Below, piece by piece: positions 1 through 8,496 of a stretch of 64,000 bases of DNA. Source of the stretch: Microbacterium halophytorum (GTDB taxonomy: Bacteria; Actinomycetota; Actinomycetes; Actinomycetales; Microbacteriaceae); assembly GCF_002970975.1 (NCBI RefSeq), contig NZ_PNFA01000007.1, positions 1 to 64,000 on the forward strand, given 5' to 3'. The first letter of the stretch is position 1. The number at the start of each line of letters is the position of its first letter. The translations under genes and the position numbers were made by a program. The notes below the pieces were generated by a model, which saw only the letters and a program-made list of their open reading frames with translations, made no database searches and had not been told where the DNA came from.

Positions 1-27
1 CGGCGGCACCGCTGTGCGAGAGGCTGT

Positions 28-426
28 TTACGCGGCCGGCTCTTCGACGACGAGCGGGTAGACGCCGTTCTCGTCGTGCACCTCGCGGCCGGTGACCGGC
101 GGGTTGAATACGCACACGCACTTGATCTCGGTGCGGGGGCGCACCTTGTGCTTGTCGTGGTCGTTCAGCAGGTAGAGGCTGCCGGGCTTCAGCTGGTGCA
201 CCTCACCGGTGGCGAGGTCTTCGATCTCGCCCTCGCCCTGCGTGATGAACACGGCCTCGATGTGGTTCGCGTACCAGAAGTAGCTCTCGGTGCCGGCGTA
301 GAGCGTCGTCTCATGCACCGAGAACCCGACGCCCTCCTTCGCGAGGATGATGCGCTTGGAGCGCCAGTTCTCGCTCTTGATGTCGGCGTCGGTGTCTTCG
401 ATCTCGTCGAGGGTCCGAACGATCAT
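28..426 (-). CDS. ectC: L-ectoine synthase
   Basis: This 132-residue cytoplasmic cupin closes the ring of N-gamma-acetyl-2,4-diaminobutyrate to give the compatible solute ectoine, the last step of the pathway. The start MIVRTLDEI and the cupin stretch around residues 50-110 ([26 protein letters not shown]) match the family, as does the length. The ATG is preceded by AGGAGACAGAC, a good ribosome binding site. It follows ectB by 124 bp on the same strand, giving the canonical order ectA-ectB-ectC. Only 27 bases follow the stop codon inside the window, so whether the hydroxylase gene ectD comes next cannot be seen. No clear terminator is visible. Confidence 0.97.
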   Translation of the reverse strand: MIVRTLDEIEDTDADIKSENWRSKRIILAKEGVGFSVHETTLYAGTESYFWYANHIEAVFITQGEGEIEDLATGEVHQLKPGSLYLLNDHDKHKVRPRTEIKCVCVFNPPVTGREVHDENGVYPLVVEEPAA

Positions 427-550
427 GTCTGTCTCCTATCGGGTGTTCGCCTGACGCGGGCTGCGGTTTCGGAGCCGAGATCCCGCAGTCCGCATCAGGT
501 GGGGCCGCCCCCGCGGGGTGCGGCCCCAGGGTGAAGCGGGATGGCGCCGG

Positions 551-1813
551 TCAGCGGGCCAGGACGGCGGCGACCGAGTCGGCGATGATGCCGAGGCCGC
601 GGGTGAGCTCTTCGTCGGTGACCGTCAGCGGCGGCAGCAGCTTGACGACCTCGTCGACGGGTCCCGACGTCTCGACGAGCAGGCCGCGCTCGAAGCACTC
701 GCGCGCCACCTCACCGGCTTTGTCCGCCTCGCCGAACTGCAGGCCGCGCGCGAGGCCGCGGCCCTTGGGCACGAGGCCCGCCTCGGGGTGCTTCGCCGCG
801 AGGGCGTTGAAGGCGCTCTCGATCACGAGGCCCTTCTCGATCGTCGAGCGCTGAAGCGACTCGTCGCTCCAGAACTCCCGGATGGCGGCGGAGCCCGTGA
901 CGAACGCCGGCGCGAAGCCGCGGAAGGTGCCGTTGTGCTCGCCCGGCTCGAACACGTCGAACTCGGGGCGCACGAGCGTCAGCGCGAGCGGCAGGCCGTA
1001 GCCGGAGATCGACTTCGACAGCGTGATGATGTCGGGCACGATGCCCGCCTCCTCGAAGCTGAAGAACGAACCGGTGCGGCCGCAGCCCATCTGGATGTCG
1101 TCGACGATGAGCAGGATGCCGTGGCGCTTGCAGAGATCGGCGAGCGCGCGCAGCCATTCGGCGCGGGCACTGTTGATGCCGCCCTCGCCCTGCAGCGTCT
1201 CGACGATCACCGCCGCCGGCTTGTTCAGGCCGGACCCCTCGTCCTCGAGCATGCGCTCGAGGTACAGGAAGTCGGGAACGTCCTGGTTGAAGTAGTCGTC
1301 GTACGGCATCGGCGTCGCGTGCACCAGCGGGATGCCGGCGCCGCCGCGCTTCATCGAGTTGCCCGTGACGCTGAGCGCGCCGAGCGTCATGCCGTGGAAG
1401 GCGTTCGTGAAGTTGACGATCGCCTCGCGACCGGTGATCTTGCGGGCCAGCTTCAGGCCGGCCTCGACGGCGTTCGCACCACCGGGCCCGGGGAACATGA
1501 TCTTGTGGTCGAGCCCGCGCGGTTCGAGGATGTTCTCCTTGAACGTCGTCAGGAACTCGGTGCGCGCCGTCGTGAACATGTCGAGCGAGTGCACGACGTG
1601 GTCGCCGGCGAGGTAGTCGAGCAGCACCTTCTTGAGCACGGGGTTGTTGTGCCCGTAGTTCAGGGTGCCGGCACCGGCGAAGAAGTCGAGGTATTCGCTG
1701 CCGTCAGCGGCGTACATCGTCGCGCCGACGGCGCGGTCGAACTCCACGGGCCAAGAGCGGGAGTAGCTCCGAACGTCAGACTCGAGCTGGGTGGTATCGA
1801 TGGTCAGACTCAT
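551..1813 (-). CDS. ectB: Diaminobutyrate--2-oxoglutarate transaminase
   Basis: This 420-residue class-III PLP aminotransferase converts aspartate beta-semialdehyde and glutamate to 2,4-diaminobutyrate, the entry step of ectoine synthesis. The characteristic parts are GPGGANAVEAGLKLARK near residue 115, the DD dipeptide in IVDDIQMGCGRTG near residue 240 that contacts the cofactor, and the Schiff-base lysine in TLSKSISGYGLPLAL about 30 residues later. Length is normal for EctB. AGGAG lies 8 bases before the ATG. It sits between ectA and ectC on the same strand, so the three are very likely one osmotically induced operon, although no promoter is obvious. Confidence 0.97.
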   Translation of the reverse strand: MSLTIDTTQLESDVRSYSRSWPVEFDRAVGATMYAADGSEYLDFFAGAGTLNYGHNNPVLKKVLLDYLAGDHVVHSLDMFTTARTEFLTTFKENILEPRGLDHKIMFPGPGGANAVEAGLKLARKITGREAIVNFTNAFHGMTLGALSVTGNSMKRGGAGIPLVHATPMPYDDYFNQDVPDFLYLERMLEDEGSGLNKPAAVIVETLQGEGGINSARAEWLRALADLCKRHGILLIVDDIQMGCGRTGSFFSFEEAGIVPDIITLSKSISGYGLPLALTLVRPEFDVFEPGEHNGTFRGFAPAFVTGSAAIREFWSDESLQRSTIEKGLVIESAFNALAAKHPEAGLVPKGRGLARGLQFGEADKAGEVARECFERGLLVETSGPVDEVVKLLPPLTVTDEELTRGLGIIADSVAAVLAR

Positions 1814-1881
1814 GGGATTTTCTCCTGATTGCGGCTGGGAACAGCCTTCTTCTGCGAAGAGCGAGGGGTCGCGCGGCGCAG

Positions 1882-2397
1882 CTAGCGCGCGCGGAACCCG
1901 GTGATTTCGAGGAGCGGCTCACCGGGGTGGTCATCCGGGAAGTCCGCGGCAGTCACGCCGCGGGTCCACGCCAGGTCGCCGCCGCGCTCGCGGGCGACCC
2001 TGGCGAACAGCGCGCGCGAGGCGGCGTTGGTCTCCTCGACCGTCGCCTCGAGCACGTCGACGTCGGTGAGGGTGTCGAGCAGGTCGTGCAGCATCCGGCC
2101 GGCGACGCCGCGACCGCGCGCGCGGTCGGAGACGCCGACCTGCCAGATGAACAGGTGGCTCGACCGCTCCGGCGGCCGGTAGCCGAGCACGTAGCCGACC
2201 GGCTCACCGTCGAGGACGGCCAGCCGGCAGGTCTGCGCGAAGTCGGACGCGTACATCAGGTAGGCGTACGAGGAATTCAGGTCGAGCCCGCATTCGCGGG
2301 CCAGGGTCCACATGGCGGCACCGTCCGCGAGGGAGGTGCGTCGAATATTCACAGTGTGGTCGGACAGGTGGGCGGGTACTGCTTCGTTGCTCGCCAT
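1882..2397 (-). CDS. ectA: L-2,4-diaminobutyrate N-gamma-acetyltransferase
   Basis: This GNAT-fold acetyltransferase of about 171 residues moves an acetyl group from acetyl-CoA to 2,4-diaminobutyrate, the second step of ectoine synthesis. It begins with the EctA-typical NIRRTSLADGAAMW region, followed by SSYAYLMYASDFAQTC, and carries the acetyl-CoA loop around VSDRARGRGVAGRML. The ATG at 2397 is chosen because MASNEAV gives a family-like N-terminus. An in-frame GTG at 2409 is the alternative, and neither has a strong ribosome binding site. It is the first gene of the ect cluster, 68 bp ahead of ectB. Confidence 0.94.
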   Translation of the reverse strand: MASNEAVPAHLSDHTVNIRRTSLADGAAMWTLARECGLDLNSSYAYLMYASDFAQTCRLAVLDGEPVGYVLGYRPPERSSHLFIWQVGVSDRARGRGVAGRMLHDLLDTLTDVDVLEATVEETNAASRALFARVARERGGDLAWTRGVTAADFPDDHPGEPLLEITGFRAR

Positions 2398-2753
2398 ATG
2401 CCACAACACGTTAGCGCGCCCGGGCTATCCCCTGCCCGGGCAGCACCCCCGCGATCCGTATGCTCATGCGCGACACGCCGAGGGCGCGCAAGGCGCTTCT
2501 TCCGGGCTTTCGGGCGCATAATCACCCCCTCTCCGCCGCCGGCGTCCGGGCCCGCCGTCGGCCCGCCCGCTGCGCGCTCCTCGGCGGCTCTCCGGCGCCG
2601 CCGGTTCGCAGGGGACGGGCAGTTCTCCCCCGCCGTTTCCGTCCGCGAGCCCTCGCGCGCGGCCCGCGGAAGTGGCAAGGTTGACCGTGGTGGGGGCCCG
2701 GCCTGCGGTCGGCGGACCTCGCCCATGACTCCGAATCGAAAGCAGGTCTCGCC
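2398..2753. other. Divergent intergenic region, ectA / DUF4870 gene
   Basis: This 356-bp region lies between the divergent ectA and DUF4870 genes and must hold both promoters. The only clear structure is a pair of GCCCGGGC boxes at 2418-2425 and 2434-2441, just upstream of ectA, able to pair with each other. Longer open frames through here have no family resemblance and look like high-GC shadows. No confident -10 box or osmoregulatory site was recognised. Confidence 0.4.
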
Positions 2754-3341
2754 GTGACGAACGACCCCACGGACCCCCAGAACGTGCCCGGGGGCGCTCC
2801 CCAGCCGCCGCAGCCGGATGGCCAGCAGGCACCCCCGCCCCCGGCACCGCCGCAGGCCCCGCCCGCTCAGCCCGGCCAGCCGCCCCAGTACGGCGCGCCG
2901 CAGCAGCCGGGCGGCTACCAGCAGCCCCCGCAGTACGGTCAGCAGCCGCCCTATGCGGGCCAGCAGCCGCCGCAGTACGGGCAGCCAGCCTACGGCCAGC
3001 CCTACCCCGGCACGCAGCCGGGCAACATCACGGCGAACGTGTGGCTGAGCGTGTTCTTCTCGTGGATCCCGGCCCTGATCTTCTACCTGGTCGAGAAGGA
3101 CACCGTCACGCCCGTCGCGCGCAAAGCGGCGGCCGACAACCTGAACTTCCAGCTGATCCGCACGATCGCGATCATGGCGGCCGCGATCCTGCTCCTGATC
3201 CCGTACCTCGGCGTCCTGCTGTACTTCGTGGTGACGATCGGCTCGTTCGTGATCGCGATCATCAACGCCGCGAAGACGCCCGGCCAGGTGCAGCGCGGTG
3301 AGTACGCGACGTTCCTCCTCGCCCCGTCGTGGGTGAAGTAA
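2754..3341 (+). CDS. DUF4870 domain-containing membrane protein
   Basis: This is a 195-residue membrane protein of unknown function. The first roughly 85 residues are a Pro/Gln/Gly/Tyr-rich disordered tail with repeated QQPPQYG-like units. The C-terminal part is a DUF4870 domain: a first membrane segment (ANVWLSVFFSWIPALIFYLV), a short loop with the family-typical HxxxAxxxLNFQ-like stretch here read as ARKAAADNLNFQL, then two more hydrophobic segments. Translation starts at GTG 2754; the ribosome binding site is weak. Similar low-complexity tails are common in actinobacterial cell-envelope proteins, but a specific role cannot be assigned. Confidence 0.85.
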   Translation: MTNDPTDPQNVPGGAPQPPQPDGQQAPPPPAPPQAPPAQPGQPPQYGAPQQPGGYQQPPQYGQQPPYAGQQPPQYGQPAYGQPYPGTQPGNITANVWLSVFFSWIPALIFYLVEKDTVTPVARKAAADNLNFQLIRTIAIMAAAILLLIPYLGVLLYFVVTIGSFVIAIINAAKTPGQVQRGEYATFLLAPSWVK

Positions 3342-3353
3342 CCGCACGCGCCT

Positions 3354-3400
3354 GAACGGCGATGGCCCCCGATCCGCTGGATCGGGGGCCATCGCCGTTC
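3354..3400. terminator. Perfect 22-bp hairpin between convergent genes
   Basis: Two perfectly complementary 22-base arms (3354-3375 and 3379-3400) are separated by the three bases GCT. The hairpin lies 12 bp after the stop of the DUF4870 gene and 13 bp after the stop of the opposing lipoprotein gene, so it is placed to stop transcription from both sides. There is no run of T on either side. Confidence 0.85.
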
Positions 3401-3413
3401 GCAGCGCGGTGCG

Positions 3414-4169
3414 TCAGATCTTGATCTCGACGTCGCCGGACTCGCGCAGGCCGTCGATGACCTTCTGGATCTGAGCGTTGCGGTCCTGCGAGACCGTCTG
3501 CTCCTTCAGCTGGGCCTTGACATCGTCGAACGCCGGCACCTCGGCCTCGCCACCAGCGGCCTTCGACTGCTCGACGAGCTGCTCGTACTGCTGCTTCAGC
3601 TCGGCATCGGTCGGCTCGGCGACGTCCGTCTTCTCCTCGACGTACTCGTCGATGACGAACTGCCCCGCAGCGTCCTCCCTGACCTCCTTCTCCGACACAC
3701 CATGCTCGTCGAAGGCGGCGATGACCTCATCGACCGACCCGAGGCCCGCCTGGGCGGCGAGCTCCTCCAGCACCTTGTCAGTGCCCTCGTCCGTCGCCTC
3801 GATCCCGGCGTCCGCGGCCGCCTGGGTGAGCAGGACATTGTTCACGAGGAGCTCGGCGGCCTGCTGCTTGACCAGATCCTGATCGACCTCCTGGCCCGAC
3901 TGCTGCTGCATCGCCTCGGCCTGGCTCATCTGCGACTCGTACGCCTCGGTGTACTCGTCGAGGCCGATCTCCTCGCCGTTCACGACCGCGACGACGTCGG
4001 GCAGGCCTTCGAGGCCCGCCTCCGGCGCGGCCGTCTCTGTGGATTCCTTCGCCGCCGAATCCTCCGTGCGGTGCTCGGCGCTGCACCCCGCGAGCGCGAG
4101 CATCGCGACGACGGAGCCGGCCAGGAGGGCACGGGAGAGCTTGGCGGAACTGCCGGTTCGAATGTTCAT
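3414..4169 (-). CDS. SurA N-terminal-like lipoprotein
   Basis: This 251-residue protein is probably an extracytoplasmic chaperone of the SurA/PrsA N-terminal type. It has a signal peptide ending in the lipobox LALAGC, with the lipidated cysteine at residue 29, then an acidic linker and the phrase VVAVVNGEEIGLDEYTEAY typical of SurA N-terminal domains, followed by long helical segments rich in Glu and Gln. It stops before any complete parvulin PPIase domain, so chaperone activity without prolyl isomerase activity is likely. It is transcribed alone; the next gene upstream is divergent. Confidence 0.8.
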   Translation of the reverse strand: MNIRTGSSAKLSRALLAGSVVAMLALAGCSAEHRTEDSAAKESTETAAPEAGLEGLPDVVAVVNGEEIGLDEYTEAYESQMSQAEAMQQQSGQEVDQDLVKQQAAELLVNNVLLTQAAADAGIEATDEGTDKVLEELAAQAGLGSVDEVIAAFDEHGVSEKEVREDAAGQFVIDEYVEEKTDVAEPTDAELKQQYEQLVEQSKAAGGEAEVPAFDDVKAQLKEQTVSQDRNAQIQKVIDGLRESGDVEIKI

Positions 4170-4264
4170 TCCGCGCGACGGTACACCCCCGACTTGTGCG
4201 CCTCATCCGGATGCCCGCGCGCCGGCCGTGCGCCGATGCCGCGGCGATGCGTGAGAATGACGGT

Positions 4265-5143
4265 ATGAGTGCCAGCCTCCCTGAGTTCGCCGATCACGCA
4301 TGCCTCGTCGTGGACGGGCCCGACCAGAAGGGCATCGTCGAGACGATCTCCGCCCTGATCGGCCGCAACCGCGGCAACATCATCTCGCTCGACCAGTACT
4401 CGACCGACCCGGAGGGCGGGCACTTCTTCCAGCGCGTCGTGTTCCACCGGCCCGACTTCGTCGCGGCGCAGCCCGAAATCGCGGCCGACATCGAGGCGAC
4501 GCTCGCGCCGATGGGCATGCGCTGGGACCTGCGCGACATGTTCATCCGGAAGCGCATGGCGGTGCTCGCCTCCAAGAGCGACCACTGCCTGCTCGACCTG
4601 CTGTGGCGGCACCGCCGCGGCGAGCTGCCCGTGTCGATCCCGATGGTGATCTCGAACCACACCGACGTCGCCGCCGACGTGCGCACGTTCGGCATCCCGT
4701 TCCACCACGTGCCCTCCCAGGCCGGGCCGGACAAGTCGCAGTCGGAGGCCGAGATCCTGAAGCTGCTCACGGGCAACGTCGACTTCGTCGTCCTCGCCCG
4801 CTACATGCAGGTGATCTCGAACGACTTCCTCGAGAAGCTCGGCGTGCCCGTCATCAACATCCACCACTCGTTCCTGCCCGCCTTCATCGGCGCCGGCCCG
4901 TACCGCAAGGCCAAGGAGCGCGGCGTCAAGCTCATCGGCGCGACCGCCCACTACGTCACGGAGGAGCTCGACGAGGGGCCGATCATCGAGCAGGACGTCG
5001 CGCGGGTCGACCACTCGATGACGGCCGGCGACATGCAGGCGCGCGGCGCCGACGTCGAACGCGCCGTGCTGTCGCGCGCGGTGCAGTGGCACGCCGAGGA
5101 CCGCGTCATCCGGCAGGGCAACCACACGATCGTGTTCTCCTGA
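4265..5143 (+). CDS. purU: Formyltetrahydrofolate deformylase
   Basis: This 292-residue enzyme hydrolyses 10-formyl-THF to THF and formate, balancing one-carbon pools. An N-terminal ACT domain (LVVDGPDQKGIVETISALI) is followed by a formyltransferase fold with NIHHSFLPAF and the downstream TAHYVTEELDEGPII, which hold the family's catalytic Asn, His and Asp. The ATG at 4265 (MSASLPEF) gives the family length; an in-frame upstream ATG at 4247 is possible. It is monocistronic and convergent with coaBC, with 110 bp between them that hold no clean hairpin. Confidence 0.96.
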   Translation: MSASLPEFADHACLVVDGPDQKGIVETISALIGRNRGNIISLDQYSTDPEGGHFFQRVVFHRPDFVAAQPEIAADIEATLAPMGMRWDLRDMFIRKRMAVLASKSDHCLLDLLWRHRRGELPVSIPMVISNHTDVAADVRTFGIPFHHVPSQAGPDKSQSEAEILKLLTGNVDFVVLARYMQVISNDFLEKLGVPVINIHHSFLPAFIGAGPYRKAKERGVKLIGATAHYVTEELDEGPIIEQDVARVDHSMTAGDMQARGADVERAVLSRAVQWHAEDRVIRQGNHTIVFS

Positions 5144-5253
5144 CGGCGTGAGGCCGCGGGGCTCCGGACGACGCGGGGCGGGCAGCTCCGGATGTCGGAC
5201 GACCGAGAGCGCGCGTGCTCCCGGACGCTGCCGCCGCGCTGCCGGCCCGGGGC

Positions 5254-6462
5254 TCAGGCGCGGGCGTCGCGCACCGCTCTCCAGATCGCGTCGGCAACGG
5301 TGCGCTTGGGGCCCTCCGCCTCGGCGACGGGCTCGCCCGTGCGATCGATGACCGTCACGCGGTTGTCGGGCACGTCGAAGCCCCGCTCCCAGCCGACGCG
5401 GTTGACGACGAGCAGGTCGACGCCCTTCCGCTCGCGCTTGCGGCGGGCGCGGGCGAGCAGGTCGTCACCGGAAGCGGTCTCGGCCGCGAAGGCGACGATC
5501 ATCTGCCCCTCGGCTCGGTCGGCCGCGAGCCCGGCGACGATGTCGGGGTTCTCGACGAGAACGAGCGTGAGGCGGTCGCCCGCCTCCTCCTTCGTGACCT
5601 TGCCCTCGGCGACCTCCGCGGGGCGGTAGTCGGCGACGGCGGCGGCCATCACGACGACGTCGGCCCCGGATGCCGCGGCCCGCGTCGCGTCGCGCAGCTC
5701 GAGGGCGGTGCCGGCGCGCGCGACGGAGACGCCCCTGGGCATCTCGGCGAGCACCGACGCATCGATGTTGCACGCGATGAGCGTCACATCGGCGCCGCGG
5801 TCGGCCGCGGCCGCGGCGAGCGCCGCTCCCTGCCTGCCGCTCGACCGGTTGCCGAGGTAGCGCACGGGGTCGATCGGCTCGCGCGTGCCGCCGGCCGTGA
5901 CCACGACGCGGAGGCCGGCGAGGTCGCCCGTCGGCTCCCCCGCGGCCGCTGCGTACGCGGCGTCGGCGATCGCATCCGGTTCGCTCATCCGGCCGGGGCC
6001 GCTGTCGCCTCCCGTCAGGGGCCCGTCATCCGGCCCGACGACCGCCACGCCGCGCTCGCGCAGCGTCGCGACGTTCGCGGCGGTGGCCGGGTGCCGCCAC
6101 ATCTCGGTGTGCATCGCGGGCGCGACGACGACGGGCGCCGTAGTCGCGAGCAGCGTCGTGCCGAGCAGGTCGCCGGCGAGGCCCGCGGCCATCTTCGCGA
6201 GGGTGTTGGCTGTCGCCGGAGCGACGATGACGAGGTCGGCGCGCTGGCCGAGCGACACGTGCCGCACGGTCGCGACGTCGTCGTGCACCGACGTCGTCAC
6301 AGGACTGCGGCTGATCGCTTCCCAGGTCGTCAGCCCGACGAAGCGCAGGGCGTCGTCGGTCGGGACGACGTGCACCTCGTGGCCGTCGGCGATGAGCCGC
6401 CTGACGAGATGTACTGTCTTGTAGGCGGCGATGCCGCCGGAAACCCCCACCACCACGAACAC
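5254..6462 (-). CDS. coaBC: Bifunctional phosphopantothenoylcysteine decarboxylase/phosphopantothenate--cysteine ligase
   Basis: This 402-residue bifunctional enzyme performs two consecutive steps of coenzyme A synthesis. The N-terminal CoaC flavoprotein begins VVVGVSGGIAAYKT, contains the active-site histidine region (RHVSLGQRAD) and the PAMHTEMW motif near residue 125. The C-terminal CoaB ligase begins near residue 190 (VVVTAGGTREPIDPVR) and carries NRSSGRQGAALA. The start codon is GTG at 6462. Length and order are those of standard actinobacterial CoaBC. It is divergent from the NRDE gene 42 bp away, so both promoters must be compact. Confidence 0.96.
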   Translation of the reverse strand: MFVVVGVSGGIAAYKTVHLVRRLIADGHEVHVVPTDDALRFVGLTTWEAISRSPVTTSVHDDVATVRHVSLGQRADLVIVAPATANTLAKMAAGLAGDLLGTTLLATTAPVVVAPAMHTEMWRHPATAANVATLRERGVAVVGPDDGPLTGGDSGPGRMSEPDAIADAAYAAAAGEPTGDLAGLRVVVTAGGTREPIDPVRYLGNRSSGRQGAALAAAAADRGADVTLIACNIDASVLAEMPRGVSVARAGTALELRDATRAAASGADVVVMAAAVADYRPAEVAEGKVTKEEAGDRLTLVLVENPDIVAGLAADRAEGQMIVAFAAETASGDDLLARARRKRERKGVDLLVVNRVGWERGFDVPDNRVTVIDRTGEPVAEAEGPKRTVADAIWRAVRDARA

Positions 6463-6504
6463 GGCTCAAGTCTCGCACGCGATCCGTGAGGAGCGGCGAA
6501 CGAG

Positions 6505-7218
6505 ATGTGCACGGCGATCATCCACGTACCGACAGGCGAAGGGCCCGTGCGGCTGCTGGCGGTTCGCGACGAGGACCCCGCCCGGCCGTGGCGCGGGCCC
6601 GGCGAGCACTGGCCGGGCGTCGTCGGCGTGCAGGACGTCCGAGCCGGCGGCGCGTGGCTGGCGGCCTCCCCGGATGCCGGCCGCGTCGCCGTCGTGCTGA
6701 ACCGGAAGGGCGGCGAGAGGCTGCCGGATGACGCCGTCGTCTCACGCGGAACCCTGCCGCTCGCATCGGTCGCGGGCGAGGGCCTGCCGGCCGAGCCCCC
6801 GATGCGCGGTTTCAACCTGCTGGAAGCGGGCGCCGGGGGCGGCTCCGGATGGGCGCGCGTCGCGTCGTGGGACGGCGAACGGCTGTCGACGACCGCCCTC
6901 GGGCCCGGGACGCACATGATCGCGCACGACGGCGTCGACGACCCCGCGACTGCACGCATCGTCCGGTGGCTCGACGACTTCCGTGCGGCGCCTCCCGGCG
7001 ACGGCGCCCGCTGGTACGCGCCGTGGCTCGAGGTGCTGGCCCGCAGCGCCGAGCTCGGCCCCGATGACGACGACGCGATCATCCGGGACAACCGCGCCCA
7101 CGGCTACCCGACGCTGTCCCTGCTCGTGTGCGCCGCGACGGTCGGCCGGAGCGGCACGGACGTGCGCGGCGCGGCGCTTCCCGGGCCGGCGGCGTGGGGC
7201 GACGTCGAGCTCGCCTGA
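6505..7218 (+). CDS. NRDE family (TANGO2-like) protein
   Basis: This 237-residue protein starts with MCTAIIHVPTG, the invariant Met-Cys-Thr/Ala start of the NRDE/TANGO2 family, in which the cysteine becomes the exposed second residue. The family-name motif is relaxed: it reads VRDEDPARPWRGP where others have NRDE. The following GGAWLAASPDAGRVAVVLNRKG corresponds to the usual G-T-W region. The biochemical role is uncertain; TANGO2 relatives have been linked to haem or lipid handling. Its stop is 46 bp from that of the opposing gene. Confidence 0.82.
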   Translation: MCTAIIHVPTGEGPVRLLAVRDEDPARPWRGPGEHWPGVVGVQDVRAGGAWLAASPDAGRVAVVLNRKGGERLPDDAVVSRGTLPLASVAGEGLPAEPPMRGFNLLEAGAGGGSGWARVASWDGERLSTTALGPGTHMIAHDGVDDPATARIVRWLDDFRAAPPGDGARWYAPWLEVLARSAELGPDDDDAIIRDNRAHGYPTLSLLVCAATVGRSGTDVRGAALPGPAAWGDVELA

Positions 7219-7264
7219 GCGCAGCCCGATCGTCGGGCGGCGCCGGGCGCGGAGCCCGCCCGGG

Positions 7265-8074
7265 TCAGTTGACCGCTTCCATCAGCTCGGTGCCGAGGGT
7301 GCGGAAGGCGTGGTGGGCGCGGTCGCGGTGCAGCGGCGATTCGTCGGCGAAGCAGACCGTGAGGGCGTAGGCGAGGCCGGCGCGGGGGCCCGCGATCACG
7401 CCGGCCTCGGCGCGCACGCCGCTGTCGTCGTACGCCGTGCGATTGAGGAACAGCAGGCCGTGCGTGTCGTCCTCGTGGCCGAAGGCGCGCAGGTTGGTCG
7501 CGCCCCCGACGAGGCCGAAGTCCTGGCCGGCCGTGAGCCATTCCGCGACCTGCGCGCTGACGGCGGGGCTGACGGCGCGCCCGCCGACGATATCGCTCAT
7601 CAGGGTCGCGTACTCGCGGGTCGTGCCGAGCGAGACGTGCGGTGCATCATCCGGGCCCCTCACATCCCGCACCCGATCGAGCACGGCCGAACGGCGCATG
7701 CCGAGCTCGACCATGCGCCGGGTGATGCGGTCGATCCCCGTCACCTCCAGCAGCGCGTTGGTCGCGTAGGCATCACCCTGGGCGGCGGCGAGGATCGCGA
7801 GGTCGCCGAGCGGCAGTGCCGGAACGGCGAGGTGGCGCCAGATGCCGGAGACCGACACGGGCTCGAGGTCGGCTCGGCGCACGATCGTCGCCGGGTCGAG
7901 CGTGCCCGCGTCGAATCGGGCGGCGACGTCGACGAGGAGCGGTACGACGGCCAGGCCTCCGACGGGGAGCGTGACGAAATCGTCGCCCGTGAGAACCGTG
8001 GAGCCCCGATCGAGGTCGGCCACGTGGACCGACACCTGCGCCCCGGCGAGGGCGAGGCCCTCGAGCGCGCGCAT
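7265..8074 (-). CDS. Class A beta-lactamase-like pseudoenzyme
   Basis: This protein of about 269 residues has the overall arrangement of a class A beta-lactamase / serine hydrolase: the N-terminal strand (QVSVHVADLDRG), the region VVPLLVDVAARFDAGTLDP, the central helix ATNALLEVTG and the C-terminal strands ending AYALTVCFAD. All catalytic motifs are lost. The SxxK position reads GLAV, the SDN loop reads GDA, and the KTG strand reads NRT. There is no signal peptide from the chosen ATG at 8074; an in-frame extension to 8179 is Arg-rich and unlike the family. It is therefore probably a cytoplasmic non-hydrolytic relative of unknown role. Confidence 0.7.
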   Translation of the reverse strand: MRALEGLALAGAQVSVHVADLDRGSTVLTGDDFVTLPVGGLAVVPLLVDVAARFDAGTLDPATIVRRADLEPVSVSGIWRHLAVPALPLGDLAILAAAQGDAYATNALLEVTGIDRITRRMVELGMRRSAVLDRVRDVRGPDDAPHVSLGTTREYATLMSDIVGGRAVSPAVSAQVAEWLTAGQDFGLVGGATNLRAFGHEDDTHGLLFLNRTAYDDSGVRAEAGVIAGPRAGLAYALTVCFADESPLHRDRAHHAFRTLGTELMEAVN

Positions 8075-8496
8075 CGTCTGCGGGAAGCCGGGGCGCCGGT
8101 GGGGCGCTCCCCGGGCGCGCAGGCCGCGCCGTTCCCGTCTCGATGAGACGAGCGCGTTCTGGGGTTCGGCGGGGACCACATCAACTCCGGGGCATTCGAA
8201 GACGGCCGTGCCGCGCTGGCCCCTCCCCGGGGAGTTCGTGACTTCCCCGCCACACGCTGATGGGCGCGAGACGCGCCATCACACAGACGTAAAGACTACG
8301 CCGAGGGACCTATGCGTTCTCCCCTGCCCGGGTACCTTCCGCGGGCACGCTGCCGCCTCTCGACGGGTGCGCGCTGCCGCGGAGGATCAGCAGCATCGAG
8401 GAGGAATTCCGCCGGATCGTCCTCGATGCTGCCGTTGCCCCTCGATTCCGCCGCGGCGCCCGCGTCCGCCCGGAATCGCCCCGGGGCGACGGGGTC
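8075..8496. other. 422-bp intergenic region between two minus-strand genes
   Basis: This stretch separates the M13 peptidase gene (upstream in transcription) from the beta-lactamase-like gene. It contains one inverted repeat (8391-8431, listed separately) near the peptidase 3' end. The rest must hold the promoter of the beta-lactamase-like gene. Several open frames cross it but none resembles a known protein. Confidence 0.45.
8391..8431 (-). terminator. Hairpin downstream of the M13 peptidase gene
   Basis: Perfect 12-base arms (CAGCATCGAGGA at 8391-8402 and its complement at 8420-8431) flank a 17-base loop. It lies about 65 bp after the peptidase stop codon on the minus strand. No T-run follows, so function as a terminator or RNA-stabilising structure is inferred from position only. 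Confidence 0.5.
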
